From positions 54,363,942-54,427,941 of the forward strand of contig CM060172.1 of the NCBI GenBank assembly GCA_030549775.1: a stretch of DNA of 64,000 bases, in the 5' to 3' direction. The translations under genes and the position numbers were made by a program. The notes under the pieces were generated by a model. It worked only from the letters and a program-made list of their open reading frames with translations. It did not search any database and was not told where the DNA came from. Position 1 is the first letter of the stretch. Each line of letters begins with the position of its first letter. Shown in pieces: positions 1-9,249 of the stretch. The DNA comes from Tamarix chinensis (Eukaryota > Streptophyta > Magnoliopsida > Caryophyllales > Tamaricaceae).

Positions 1-146
1 CTCTACGCTGCCCAATTCAAGGGGTAGGAAGTCTTCTACTATCTCAATCTCAAACCCCTCTGCACAACCCCTTAGCTGTGATAGTTTTTCCTGTTCCCAA
101 CAAAACACCATACAAAGCTGTAGGGGACACAAGGATAGATAACTTA
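1..146 (-). pseudogene. Element C protease C-terminal part (broken)
   Basis: This stretch aligns closely with 14520-14682, where the uninterrupted copy reads as the end of a retropepsin domain (LYGVLLGTGKTI, then EDFLPLKLGSTEVILGMQW). It is the continuation of the protease that stops at 1356, displaced by the 1.2-kb TRIM. The left window edge truncates it. Confidence 0.7.
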
Positions 147-452
147 TGTAATACCCCAATTTGAGCGGAGTATTATAAGAATTGATCTGGCTACTTATAT
201 CAACATGGTATACTATTATTTTGGTGATTTCGTCCTAAGAACTTTATAGTTAATCGTGCTAGCTATGGAGCAATTTTTAGGATGGGTGATCCTTCTGGTA
301 AGTTTCAAAAACTTTCTAAAAATTTCTCAAGAAGTGCGTGAGTGAGGACAAAGCGCGCTGAAAGGAGTCGTGTTGATTTGTAGGGTTAGCCGATCAATTC
401 GAAAGCACTTTAAGGTAGCCCTTGCATGGTCGTATCGACTCTTGGTGTTACA
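147..452 (+). repeat. TRIM LTR 1
   Basis: 306-bp LTR beginning TGTAATACCCC and ending GGTGTTACA. It contains a 5S-like block at about 238-305. The PBS follows two bases after its end. Confidence 0.88.
238..305 (+). other. 5S rRNA-derived block in TRIM LTR 1
   Basis: Resembles the 3' half of plant 5S rRNA: AGAACTTTATAGTTAATCG, then a block ending GGATGGGTGAT and a TGGTAAGT-like end. These cover the internal pol III promoter (boxes A, IE and C). The 5' third of 5S rRNA is hard to align. Recognised from memory of 5S rRNA; a 5S covariance model would settle it. Confidence 0.75.
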
Positions 453-454
453 AA

Positions 455-466
455 TGGTATCAAAGT
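455..466 (+). other. TRIM primer-binding site
   Basis: TGGTATCAAAGT two bases after LTR 1 resembles the complement of the plant initiator tRNA-Met 3' end (TGGTATCAGAGC). The second unit has the decayed form TAGTATCATAG at 909-919. Confidence 0.8.
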
Positions 467-583
467 GAAACCGTGACCATGAGCTGAGCTTGGATTAGCC
501 AGTCAGCCGCCTAGCAAGACGATTCTTGGAATAAACTGTATTAAGACAGTTAGTGGTTAATGCGCAATGAGGATGTTGCATTC

Positions 584-599
584 TTTAAGTGGGGGTGAA
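584..599 (+). other. TRIM polypurine tract
   Basis: Purine-rich AAGTGGGGGTGAA immediately precedes LTR 2, the expected plus-strand primer position. The equivalent before LTR 3 (1038-1053) is GAGTGAGGGTGAA. Confidence 0.7.
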
Positions 600-906
600 T
601 GTGATACCCCAATTTGAGCGAAGTAGTATAAGGATTGATCTGACTACTTATATCAACATGGTATACCATCCTTTTGGTGATTCTATCCTAAAAACCTCAC
701 AGTTAAGCATGTTGGCGGTGGAACAATTTTTAGGATGGGTGACCCTCCTGAGGAGTTTCAGAAAATTTTTTGAAAATTTCTCGGTAAGTGTGTGAGTGAG
801 GACAAAACATGCTGAAATGACTCGCATTGATTTGTGGGGTCAGTCGATCAATCTGAAAGCACTTTAAGGTAGCCCCTGCATAGTTATATCGACTTGGGGT
901 GTTACA
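600..906 (+). repeat. TRIM LTR 2 (shared central LTR)
   Basis: 307-bp LTR beginning TGTGATACCCC and ending GGTGTTACA. Serves as 3' LTR of the left unit and 5' LTR of the right unit. Its 5S-like block keeps the best box C, GGATGGGTGACC at 733-744. Confidence 0.88.
690..757 (+). other. 5S rRNA-derived block in TRIM LTR 2
   Basis: Same block as in LTR 1, with AGTTAAGCATGTTGG (box A region) and TAGGATGGGTGACC (box C) followed by CTCCTGAGGAGT. Closest of the three to 5S rRNA over box C. Confidence 0.78.
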
Positions 907-1053
907 AATAGTATCATAGTGAAACCGCGACCGTGAGCTAAATTTGGATGAGCTAGTCAGCCATCTAGTGGGAAGATTATTGGGATAAACTGTATTGAGG
1001 CAGTTAGTGGTTGATGCGCAACAAGGACGTTGCATTAGTTGAGTGAGGGTGAA

Positions 1054-1355
1054 TGTAATACCCCAATTTGAGCGGAGTGTTATAAGGATTGATCTAGCTA
1101 CTTATATCAATATGGTATACCATCTTTTTGTTGATTTCGTACTAAGAACTTCACAGTTAAGCGTGCTGGCTGCGGAGCAATTTTTAGGATGGATGATCCT
1201 TTTGGGAAGTTTTAGAAATTTTTTGAAAATTTCTTAGGAAGTGCGTGAGGACAAAGTACGCTGAAAGGAGTCGTGTTGATTTGTTAGGTCAGCCGATCAA
1301 TTCGAAAGCACTTTAATGTAGCCCCCACATGATTGTATCAACTCGGGATATTACA
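1054..1355 (+). repeat. TRIM LTR 3
   Basis: 302-bp LTR beginning TGTAATACCCC and ending GATATTACA. Its 5S-like block keeps the best box A, AGTTAAGCGTGCT at 1155-1167. Confidence 0.88.
1144..1210 (+). other. 5S rRNA-derived block in TRIM LTR 3
   Basis: Contains AGAACTTCACAGTTAAGCG, TAGGATGGATGATCC and TTTTGGGAAGT, matching the box A to box C part of plant 5S rRNA with a few changes. Confidence 0.78.
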
Positions 1356-2457
1356 ACTTACTATCTCCTTAGATACAAAATTATGCGTGGCCCCATAGTC
1401 GATCAGGACCACCACCTTCTCTTGAGTCTGTTCGTGCAATTTCATGGTGTGGGGTGTGCTGATCCCCACCACCGAGTTCAATTAAAGCTCCACTTATCCT
1501 TCTACCTCTCGGGGCTCCTCGTCCATGGCATCTAGCTCCTCCCCGGGAGTTTTACCCAGCTCCCCTTCATCTTCATTGCCTACCAATAATACTTGCAGGG
1601 AACGTTTTCTACACAGATGGCCTAGTGTAAATCTCTCTTCGCACCTGAAACACAGGCCCTTCTTGCACCTTCGCTGCAACTCTTCTTCACTCAGCCGTCG
1701 AGTAGTGACTGGTTTGCTCCGCAACGGTTCACTGCTACTTTTCCTAAAACCGACCCCATTTGGGCTGCGCCCTAGAAGTAGTGGATGCATAGCTTGCCCC
1801 GCTTGGGTTACGCCTAGCAATCGGGGTTTTAGTAGGCCTACTTCCTCCAAAAGTAGTCCTCGCCTGAGGCCGAGAGCTATTGCTTGATCTCACCCGACTT
1901 CCTCCTCCCCCAAGTCCTCCTCGGTTTTGGTATGAGAATACCCTGTTTTTATCTTCCACCATCTGTGCTACCTTCATCAGCTCCTCCAACCCCTTTGGTC
2001 TCATCATCCTCACCTCCACCCATATTTGGGGCTGCAATCCATTGAGGAAGGTACTCTCCAACACCTTTGGGGTTAGTCGACCTTGAAGGGTCAAAGCTAG
2101 TTGCTCGAATTGCTCTATTTAAGCTTCTAATGAGTCCGTCTGCCTCACTGCCACAAATTTTTCGCACAGTGATCCTTCATGCCTTAACCTGAACTTGGCT
2201 AGGAGGGCGTCCTTGAAGCCTAGCTAGGAGTTGAACCTCTTACCGTTCCCTACATACTAGAACCATGCCAGTGTCTTTCCTTCCATCAGCATAGCCACTG
2301 TTTCCATCTTCTCTTCATCCCCCGTCTGGTTCAAGGCAAAATACCTTTCCACTTTAAAAATCCAGCCATCTGGGTCAACTCCATCGAACAACGGAACCTT
2401 CAGTTGTCGAGGTGGCCTAATGTCCATTTTCAAGTCTGCTAGAATGGTAGCCTCCAT
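1356..2457 (-). pseudogene. gag: Element C gag and start of protease (broken)
   Basis: Gag structural polyprotein of a gypsy element. The N-terminal piece (2457-2257) carries the typical gag entry motif with FDGVDPDGWIFKVERYF. Frames at 2167-1949, 2094-1744 and 1850-1494 follow on the minus strand with frameshifts between them. A nucleic-acid-binding knuckle of the form CFRC...GHLC sits near 1630-1665, followed by an acidic linker. At 1356-1440 the retropepsin begins: the active site reads LIDYGATHNF instead of the usual DSG, so the serine is lost. The TRIM then interrupts the frame. Multiple lesions make this a pseudogene. Confidence 0.75.
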
Positions 2458-2680
2458 CTCCTTTTACTTGCCTGTGTCCTTGACTGATGAGCTTGATACT
2501 CCTGGCTTAAAATACTGATCCAATCATCTTGCTAACTCGGCCATCCATTTCTGAATAGATCCAATCCTCTCCCCTAACTTCAAGTTTTCACTCCTTTACC
2601 AGTTCCTCCTACAGCTGCATGAACCTCTCTTCCAACACATCGATTTTACTAGGCGCCATGGTGGGTGGTGGAATCACAAG

Positions 2681-2694
2681 GAGCTTTGATACCA
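2681..2694 (-). other. Element C primer-binding site
   Basis: On the minus strand this reads TGGTATCAAAGCTC, close to the initiator tRNA-Met PBS. It fixes the orientation of element C and puts its 5' LTR immediately to the right, starting at 2698. Confidence 0.8.
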
Positions 2695-2697
2695 GAT

Positions 2698-3010
2698 TGA
2701 TAAGATAAAGCTGAGATCAATGGATTGGTAAGGTTTTTACTCAACTTTTTAAGACCATATGAGGGCTTGGAACCTCCTAGTGTGGATTTTTTCCAAATTA
2801 ATTGATGCCTCCCCCCTCCCAGCCTCATTCTCTATTTATAATTACTCAGTAAATACCAGCCGTTAAAAAAAATAAAAGAAAATAAAAATAGAAGAAATAG
2901 GAGGGAGTCTTAGAAGTATCAGCCGAGCCGACATTCCCCCTGCCCTTAATCGAAATCAGTGACCACTTTGCCAGGCTGCCAAGCTAGACGTGAGGCTACC
3001 TCAACCCCTA
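2698..3010 (-). repeat. Element C 5' LTR (outer end uncertain)
   Basis: Begins on the plus strand with TGATAAGATAAAG three bases past the PBS. It contains a TATA-like box in minus orientation at about 2833-2842. The outer end is not resolved because the partner LTR is outside the window; a pyrimidine-rich tract at 2995-3060 is near where it should stop. Confidence 0.5.
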
Positions 3011-3969
3011 CTTCCCCCCCCCCATGTGCCTTCCTTTCCTCTCTAATTTTTTTCCTTTTCTTCTAGCATATTTGTATTTAATCAGGGGTTTATCAATTTC
3101 ATGTGGTTTTGAGTTATGAATCAAGAACAGCTTCAGACTAAAGTGATACCATTTCCTAAGGTTTATCAGCGGAGGTCAAAGCAGGATTAATTTAGTTGTG
3201 TGTTAGTCTTTATCTGGTGTGTTAGTCTGTAGGATAATTTAGTTACTGCCACATGTGTGAAGGCAGAATAATATGGTGTGTTTCATTTCGTTGGGTTGGG
3301 TAGTTATTTCTAATTTGAATAATTCAAACTCCTTAGGATTAGGAGGGCAGTTTGAAAGCAGTTATTTTCATGAAGTTTATGTACTGGTTTATGAAATGGA
3401 AGGAAGTGTGTAGAATTTATCTTAAAAGTTCTTGAGACTTAAACTCTTGGAGATCGTTGGGTTCTCTCTAACGAGCCCAAAACTTGCATTCAAAATAGGA
3501 AGAAAAGGTAGACAGACTCAAAAATCTGGTGAACTACAACCAGATTATATTGTTCAAAAACCCATAACTAGATCCAAGGGATCGGTTCATAACATTTTGT
3601 CAAAGCAGATATTTAAGGAAGATATATTTTATGCTTGATTTTATCATATGTAATAAGACATGGACTCGCTACACATGAAAGAGACATTATTTTCTTTTCA
3701 TTGAGTTAGGCATCTTGAGCTAACTTCTTCTGTATCAGGGGAGGCAAAAGATTTGTTGGGGAGCATTAATCTTATTAGGGATTTTTCTTGACTGGTAGTT
3801 GTTGATAAATGAATATCTTTTCTTGTTTGAGTTATAAACTCTATGATTGTGACATTTGAAAGGGATTATGGATTACTGGAAGAGTGAATACAGTAATCTT
3901 AGAAAATTTGACAAATGAAATATTTGTGGAAGAGATGAGAAGGCATGACACAATTCACCAAGATGTATA
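3011..3969. other. No gene seen
   Basis: AT-rich sequence without a recognisable protein or element end. A 68-codon frame at 3432-3638 has no family I recognise and no supporting context. Confidence 0.5.
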
Positions 3970-5922
3970 ATTGTTTTAATGGACTACAAGCCACTCTACC
4001 CCACTACCTTAAACTCTACTTTTATTAGTGTGAATGTGATATTGATGATGATGGGAAAAGAATGAGAAGGTTTAGTTTGAAGATTCAAATGGTTGAATTG
4101 AAATGCCGAAGGATGATGATTCAAATGAGATGAAGATGTGAACAAAAATGGTAACTTTGAATGTCTCACATAGATGATATTCAAGGGTCATAATGAGAAC
4201 ACACAAAGTAAACCTACTAATAGAAACTTAACCTCACCAAGTTGATTGAGAATTCACTCACAAAGAGAGAATTTAGCCACGTTCTTACTTGCTTTGATTT
4301 CAAAAATTCTGAATTGTTACAATCATATACATGTTTAGGCATTATAGGCAACAAGAAGTTTGTCATAACTAACTCTAACTAATTACGGCTGCTACTGACG
4401 AACTTAGGCTAACTAATAACTAAAAGTAATGTTGGTTGGAACAACCATAACCATTTGACTAACAACCAGCCTTAACCAACTTAGTTTAGTTGCTAACAAC
4501 TACAGCTTGCCTAACAAACCTTTAATTGTGTATACATAGATCATTAAAAATGTAATTAATGACTGAAATAACAAAGCTAACCAAACTTTAATTACTTAAA
4601 ATGATAACTAGATCTTGATTTGAAACTTTTTTTGCTTTGTCATCCACGTGCACAATAACTTACATTGTCTTTATTTTTCTAGTAACACTTGTATTTTAAT
4701 GTTGCTTCACGTTTTTCATCCTTCTTGCAAACATGCCACAATCGTGCAAGAATTACTCCATAATGCATAGGAACATTAGGTTTTTGTGAAGCTTTTCAAG
4801 AAATTCAAGAATGATCGGTTCTATCAACAAGAATGCTAATTCTTCAACTTCTTGAGGTTTATTATATCCTCAAATTAGCTTTACTGTAGTAAGGAAATAA
4901 TTCGCCAATATTAAAGGTTCTTGAAACTCCTCCATAAGAATCAGTTAGTTCCAATTCATAAGCATTATCTCTAAATTTTCTTAAGATTTTAAATGGTCCA
5001 TCAGCTCTTTTGTCATTAATTTATTCTTTCATAAGTTTGGAAATTTTTTCTTTCTTAGATGTAACCATACCAAATCATTTGGAGAAAATACTTATTGAAC
5101 TCGATGTTTGTTGGCTTGAGCTTGATATCCTGCATTGGATCTCTCTGTGTTGCTCTTGATTTGTTGATAATACTTTTGAAAGAAATCCACTCTCTCCTTG
5201 GCTTTGTAACTCTTGATATCTCCTTTCTTCAAAGTTACCATGCTGATTGGTAAATATGGATTAACACCATCTACTATCTTGAATGGACTCACATGAGTTG
5301 TACTTGAAGGACTCCGTTTGTATGCAAACTCAGCATGTGCTAGCTTTATACTCCGGTTCTTAGTACTCTTATTTACTAATCCACATAGCAAAGCTCTAAG
5401 AGTTATATTCGTCACTTTAGTTTGACAATCCGTTTGAGGATGATGAGAAGTACCAAAGAGTAACTTGATACCCAACATATGCCAAAGTGTCTTACAAAAA
5501 TAACTTAGAAACTTGATGTCTCGATCTGAAACTATACTCTTGGAAACTCCATGTAGTCACACTATCTCTTTGAAATATAAATCTTCCACATGAGTTGCAT
5601 CATTAATTTTATGGCATGGGATGAAATGTAACATCTTCAAGAATCCATGCTAACTTCTTTCCAAGGGTAACTTGGAACCGATAAAGATGTATCAAAATCT
5701 TTGTGGAATAAACTCTTACTCTTTTAACAAGTTTCACATCTTCCAACAATAGCTTGTATTCCTTTTATCATTTGTGGCCAATAGAAATGTTCTTGTAGTA
5801 ATTCCATACTCTTATGTACACCAAAATAATCTGCTATGCCTCCTTCATGCATTTCTTTAACAAGTAAATCACGCACATCTTGGTACACATAATTTATTAA
5901 GCTTAAAAAAGAAATCATCTTG
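3970..5922 (-). mobile_element. Ty3/gypsy element A, copy 1 (3' LTR plus end of pol)
   Basis: Minus-strand fragment. From right to left it holds integrase zinc-binding and core pieces (5930-5092), the integrase C-terminus and a distinctive pol tail (about 5091-4690), then LTR-like sequence running towards about 4000. The part 4237-4870 is repeated at 7565-7656 plus 12812-13420. The rest of pol and gag are absent because a different LTR abuts at 5923. The left boundary is approximate. Confidence 0.65.
4690..5091 (-). pseudogene. Element A pol C-terminal tail, copy 1
   Basis: Continues the integrase: about 5040-4870 encodes WLHLRKEKFP-like and NIGELFPYYSKANL segments. It then reads EELAFLLIEPIILEFLEKL and ends near a Cys-containing stretch around 4740. 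The same EELAF tail appears at 13216-13413 and 27062-27283, and more weakly at 46560-46680. I do not recognise a named domain. Stops are present. Confidence 0.55.
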
Positions 5923-5930
5923 TGTAACAT
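5092..5930 (-). pseudogene. Element A integrase (broken)
   Basis: Retroviral-type integrase of a gypsy polyprotein. The upstream piece (5930-5724) shows the zinc-binding HHCC module: LLVKEMHEGG, FGVHKS and GRCETC. The piece at 5478-5092 shows the end of the catalytic core, with TSHHPQTDCQTKV (normally HPQTDGQTE), HAEFAYKRS and PFKIVDGVNPY. The intervening core (5723-5479), where the first catalytic aspartates should lie, is broken by stops. Downstream there is an in-frame integrase C-terminus ending FNIGELFPYYSKA, with no chromodomain evident. Confidence 0.75.
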
Positions 5931-6564
5931 CCCTATTTTTAACTATTGAAAATTTTCATTTAAAATAGTGTGGAAGCTAAGAATACACCTAGAAAAAACG
6001 GGGTGTTACTGCTGTACTTGACACAGGATAGACGTCCCCCGCCTACTTCATATCAGATATAAGACTAAAACCAACCAATACATTTAAAACAGAGTGCGCA
6101 AACATAAATTACATAAATATTTTAAAAGATTGTTTACATTGAAGGACCTTGACGGTCCCTGACCAAATCATTACAGAAATATAAATAGATAAGAGTACGG
6201 GGCTACATTTAAATCGAGATTAAAGTGTGACCCCAAAATCAAAACCACGGTCCGTTACGGACCCCACAAAATCTTTGAATGTCCATGCTCTCTAACTCCA
6301 AACCACAACTGTGGTAGGCCCACTACTGGCCATCCCCGAAAACCTGCACATGGTCCTCTGTTCGTGGGAATGAGCAAGTGATCGAGTAAACAGGCACATC
6401 AGTACGCTATGTACTGAGTAAGCCAATTTTCTCCTTCAATGGTAACACAAGTATGTGAAATCTATTGTATATGGATATAATATTTAACATGCGTCATGTT
6501 AATATCATATACATAAAGGTAGGATTGTGCACCACCCCATGGCCTTACATACCATGGAAGCCTA

Positions 6565-6715
6565 TCCAAATAAGAGACATGAAGTTCAGGCCGAAGCCAA
6601 TCACCAAAGCGGACATAAGTCCAAGCCGAAGCCAATGACTAGTATGAACATAAGTCTAGGCTGAAGCCAACCAATATGGACATAAGTTTAGGTTGAAGCC
6701 AATCACCTAAGTAAC
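6565..6715 (+). repeat. Minisatellite inside LTR (GAAGCCAA unit)
   Basis: About four degenerate copies of a roughly 37-bp unit containing CCGAAGCCAATCACC and GGACATAAGT. It sits at the same relative LTR position as the different minisatellite at 28920-29360. Confidence 0.65.
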
Positions 6716-7264
6716 CAAACCCTTTAGTATCAGTACCTCCTAGTACATCATCAGTATTTAGAGTAGGTAAGACACTAGAACCTCTAAGGACCCCGCCCGA
6801 AGACAGACTAACCCCTTGTAGCTAATCAAGGATTGGGTAACCTAGATACATACACAACTCAATTGTCTTCTACTTTACATGATTAGTATATTATTCATAA
6901 GGATAAGTGATCACACAAGGTCCATACAAGAACAAGCAAGGCATTAACATATTCCTTCCATATTAATCCTTTCCATTTCCCAACCATGTGGGGTTTCCAT
7001 TTATCCTTGTCCAATATTATTCAGGCCCATCATGTTATTTTATTCAATCCCAAGTTGTACTTCATTACTTATTTCTCAAAACCATCACGTTTCATAAGTG
7101 GAATACCCATTTAGCCTTTACAATACTCATAAAATAGGTAATAACTTATGATCTATTTAATCCTTTTATTAGGTCATTAATCATGATAAAATTTGTATTT
7201 TATCCCATTAAAAATCATAGAACAGGCTCAAACATAGCCTCAAAGCATAATCAAACCGAAAGAA

Positions 7265-7562
7265 AACAAATCACATAGATCAGTCGAACTAGTCGATCGG
7301 TCTAGCCCAACTAGTTGATCGATTGTACCAACCAGTCGATCTGTTTGGGTCGACCGGTCGATTGGTTTGACTTGATCAAACCCTGCTTTTCCTCAAATCG
7401 GTCGATCGGTTTGGGCAAACCAGTCGACTGTTCATAGACCAATCAATCGATTCTACCAAACCAGTTGATGGGTTTCAGCAGAGAACAAGACCAAGGTCTT
7501 TGTAGGTTTACCAGTTGATGGGTTGGGTCAATCAATCGACTTTCCTAGGAGCCGGTCGATTG
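7265..7562 (+). repeat. Degenerate CGATCGGTT repeat block
   Basis: At least nine copies of a loose ~20-bp motif of the form AACCAGTCGATCGGTTTGGG, often self-complementary around TCGATCGA or GACCGGTC. Spacing is irregular. It lies at the broken end of the LTR fragment. Confidence 0.7.
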
Positions 7563-7656
7563 GTTGATTGAGAATTTACTCGCAAGGAGAGAATTTAGCC
7601 AAGTTCTTGCTTTGATTTCAAAATTATTTAATTGTTACAAGCATATACATGTTTAG
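7563..7656 (-). mobile_element. Element A, copy 2, left piece
   Basis: Homologous to 4242-4338. It is interrupted by chromovirus B at 7657 and resumes at 12812. The junction with the preceding LTR fragment is at a shared TTGATTGAGAAT. Confidence 0.75.
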
Positions 7657-8004
7657 TGTTATGAGTCAGAAATGAAGAGCTGGAATCCAGGGAATTCAAG
7701 GGTGAATTTCAAGGATTGAAGCTAAGCACCAAACCAACAGATGTAGAGAGAGTTAACTAGGAATTTGTGATTTTCATTTATGTCCTTTGTTGAATTACAA
7801 CCAGTGCTAAATAGACATTAAATAACTTCCCTCTCTCCAACAGAATCAAGTTCAGTTAGTATAGCTAGGTATATAGAACAAAATGGGAAAACAGAATTGA
7901 AAATGGCAATGATCAACTAAGTACAGACTACCGACAATCCAGTGCATCTCTTCCGTGTGGTTGCTTATGCTGGCCTGTCCTTCATCTGTTATTGGCTTAT
8001 ATCA
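7657..8004 (-). repeat. Chromovirus B 3' LTR
   Basis: 348 bp, beginning TGTTATGAGTCAG and ending ATATCA on the plus strand. Matches 12460-12806 along its length. Confidence 0.92.
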
Positions 8005-8024
8005 GTACTGCCCCCCCCCCCAGG
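8005..8024 (-). other. Chromovirus B polypurine tract
   Basis: On the minus strand a CCTGGGGGGGGGGGCAG run lies directly before the 3' LTR. Confidence 0.75.
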
Positions 8025-8029
8025 AGACC

Positions 8030-8190
8030 TAAGAGTCAAAATCAGGGAATTTCTCCATAAGATGATAATAAAACTCCCAGGTGGCATCCTCTACTAACCC
8101 ATTCGATCACTTTACAAGGACCTAGGTAGAAGCCCTTTTTTCCCTCTTACACCGTATCCAAGATAGCTTCCGGTTTGTATATCAGCTCAG
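8030..8190 (-). pseudogene. Chromovirus B chromodomain
   Basis: C-terminal chromodomain, the module that directs chromovirus integration to heterochromatin. Minus-strand translation shows STQVLVK, then EDATWEFYYHLMEKFPDF, the hallmark W and aromatic cage region. Placed between the integrase and the polypurine tract as expected. One in-frame stop. Confidence 0.72.
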
Positions 8191-8199
8191 AAGTGGTGG

Positions 8200-9249
8200 T
8201 GTAGGGAGGCATTTGAGGATGAACTTGATGCCTCCCATGCTTCTTCTTAAGTAAAGAGACATGAATGTTGGATGAATCGATGAGTTGGCTGATATGAATA
8301 GTTTGTATGCCACTGTCCCCACTTTATCCATGATTTGATAAGGGACCATAGTACCTTGGAGAGAGCTTGTGTACTGTCCTTTGAGCTAGTGATTAGTGAC
8401 TTCTTTTTGTATATTCTAGCTTGACATATATCCAATCTTCCACATTCAACACCCTCTCTATTCTGTATTGGTCTGTTAATCTCTTCATTCTAAGCTGGGT
8501 GGGATAGGCTTTTAACAACTGTATTGCATTCTCCCTGGCTATGAGAGTGCGATCCAATTTTTGCACCAATGAGTCTCCCAGGAAGTATGGTAAATGTATG
8601 GGATGTGGCTAACCATAGAGTACTTTGTAGGGAGTGGTTTGGGTGGCAGAATGGTAGGTGGTTTTGTACCAAAATTCAGCTAGTGGCAACCATTTACACC
8701 ATTCAGAAGGAGTCTCTCCGGTTATACATCTTAAATACGTCTCTAGGCATCTGTTCAACACCTCAACTTGTCCATCGGTTTGAGGATGGTAAGCTTATGA
8801 AAGATGCATCTGGACCTCCTGTTGCTTGAATAATTCCTGCCAAAAGGTGCTAATGAAGATAGGATCCCTATCATTGATTATACTTTGTGGCAGCCCATGG
8901 AGCCTATAAACCATGTCAATGAATCTTTCCGATACGGTTATAGTAGTGTAAGGGTGATTGTGGGCAATAAAATGAGCATACTTGCTCAGTCAATCAATGG
9001 CTACCAATATCACATCCTTACCTTGTGACTTGGGTTGATCCTCCACAAAGTTCATGTTAATTTTGGACCATACAGTGCTAGGTATGGGCAGAGGTTGTAA
9101 CAACACCGGTGTGGGCATGGCTTCATATTTATTCCTTTGGCATGTATCATAGCTCCTGACATACTCCTTGACTGCCTTCTTCAACCCCTTCCAATAAAAT
9201 AACACCGCTAGCCTTTTGGAGGTGGCTTGTACGCCTGAGTGCCTCCTAT
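8200..9249 (-). pseudogene. Chromovirus B integrase (broken)
   Basis: Integrase that would insert the cDNA. The zinc-binding part near 9240-9115 has an HNDPIGG start with its second histidine lost, and SYDTCQRNK retaining CxxC-like spacing with one Cys replaced. The core entry follows at 9060-8990 (VWSKINMNFVEDQ, KDVILVAID). The remainder of the core, including the PHPIHLPYFLGDS region around 8580-8560, is spread over three frames with stops. Confidence 0.75.

Larger units (their letters stand above)
147..1355 (+). mobile_element. Tandem TRIM retrotransposon, Cassandra type (LTR-int-LTR-int-LTR)
   Basis: Three near-identical LTRs (306, 307 and 302 bp; TG...CA) are separated by two 147-bp internal segments that start with a PBS-like TGGTATCAAAG and end in a purine-rich tract, with no coding capacity. 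That is the architecture of a terminal-repeat retrotransposon in miniature, in its known tandem form. The element is flanked by a 5-bp duplication ACTTA (142-146, 1356-1360). The paralogous unoccupied site is at 14678-14682. Each LTR holds a 5S rRNA-derived block in the sense orientation, the diagnostic of Cassandra elements. It must rely on proteins from other retrotransposons. The copies differ by scattered substitutions, so it is not recent. Confidence 0.9.
1..2697 (-). mobile_element. Ty3/gypsy element C, 5' part (gag-protease), split by a TRIM
   Basis: Minus-strand LTR retrotransposon internal region. Reading leftwards from a primer-binding site at 2681-2694 it gives a gag start near 2457, a zinc knuckle near 1650, then a retropepsin region that continues across the TRIM insertion into bases 1-146. 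The rest of pol lies off the left edge. The same element, less complete, recurs at 14165-15453 with high nucleotide similarity. Frames are broken by several stops, so it is dead. The gag and knuckle type point to Ty3/gypsy; the lineage is not assigned. Confidence 0.8.
5923..7562 (+). mobile_element. Partial long LTR of TGTAACATCCC type
   Basis: Starts sharply at 5923 with TGTAACATCCC inside the integrase of element A. It shares the pattern of the solo LTR at 28264: a GGGGTGTTACTGCTGTACTT-like block about 80 bp in, a TACTGAGTAA block about 480 bp in, then internal minisatellites. The terminal ATTACA end is missing; it breaks off at about 7562 against another copy of element A, so it is truncated. 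Orientation is inferred from the TG start. Confidence 0.6.

Noticed and set aside
690..757. Genuine 5S rRNA gene
   Set aside because: Only the box A to C part is recognisable, the 5' third does not align, and the block is embedded in an LTR with TG...CA ends and a PBS; it is a TRIM component.
1525..2086. Plus-strand frames opposite element C gag
   Set aside because: Shadows of the minus-strand gag; Pro/Ser-rich and without known motifs.
3432..3638. 68-codon plus-strand frame as a gene
   Set aside because: Short, no recognisable motif, no promoter or homologous copy in the window.
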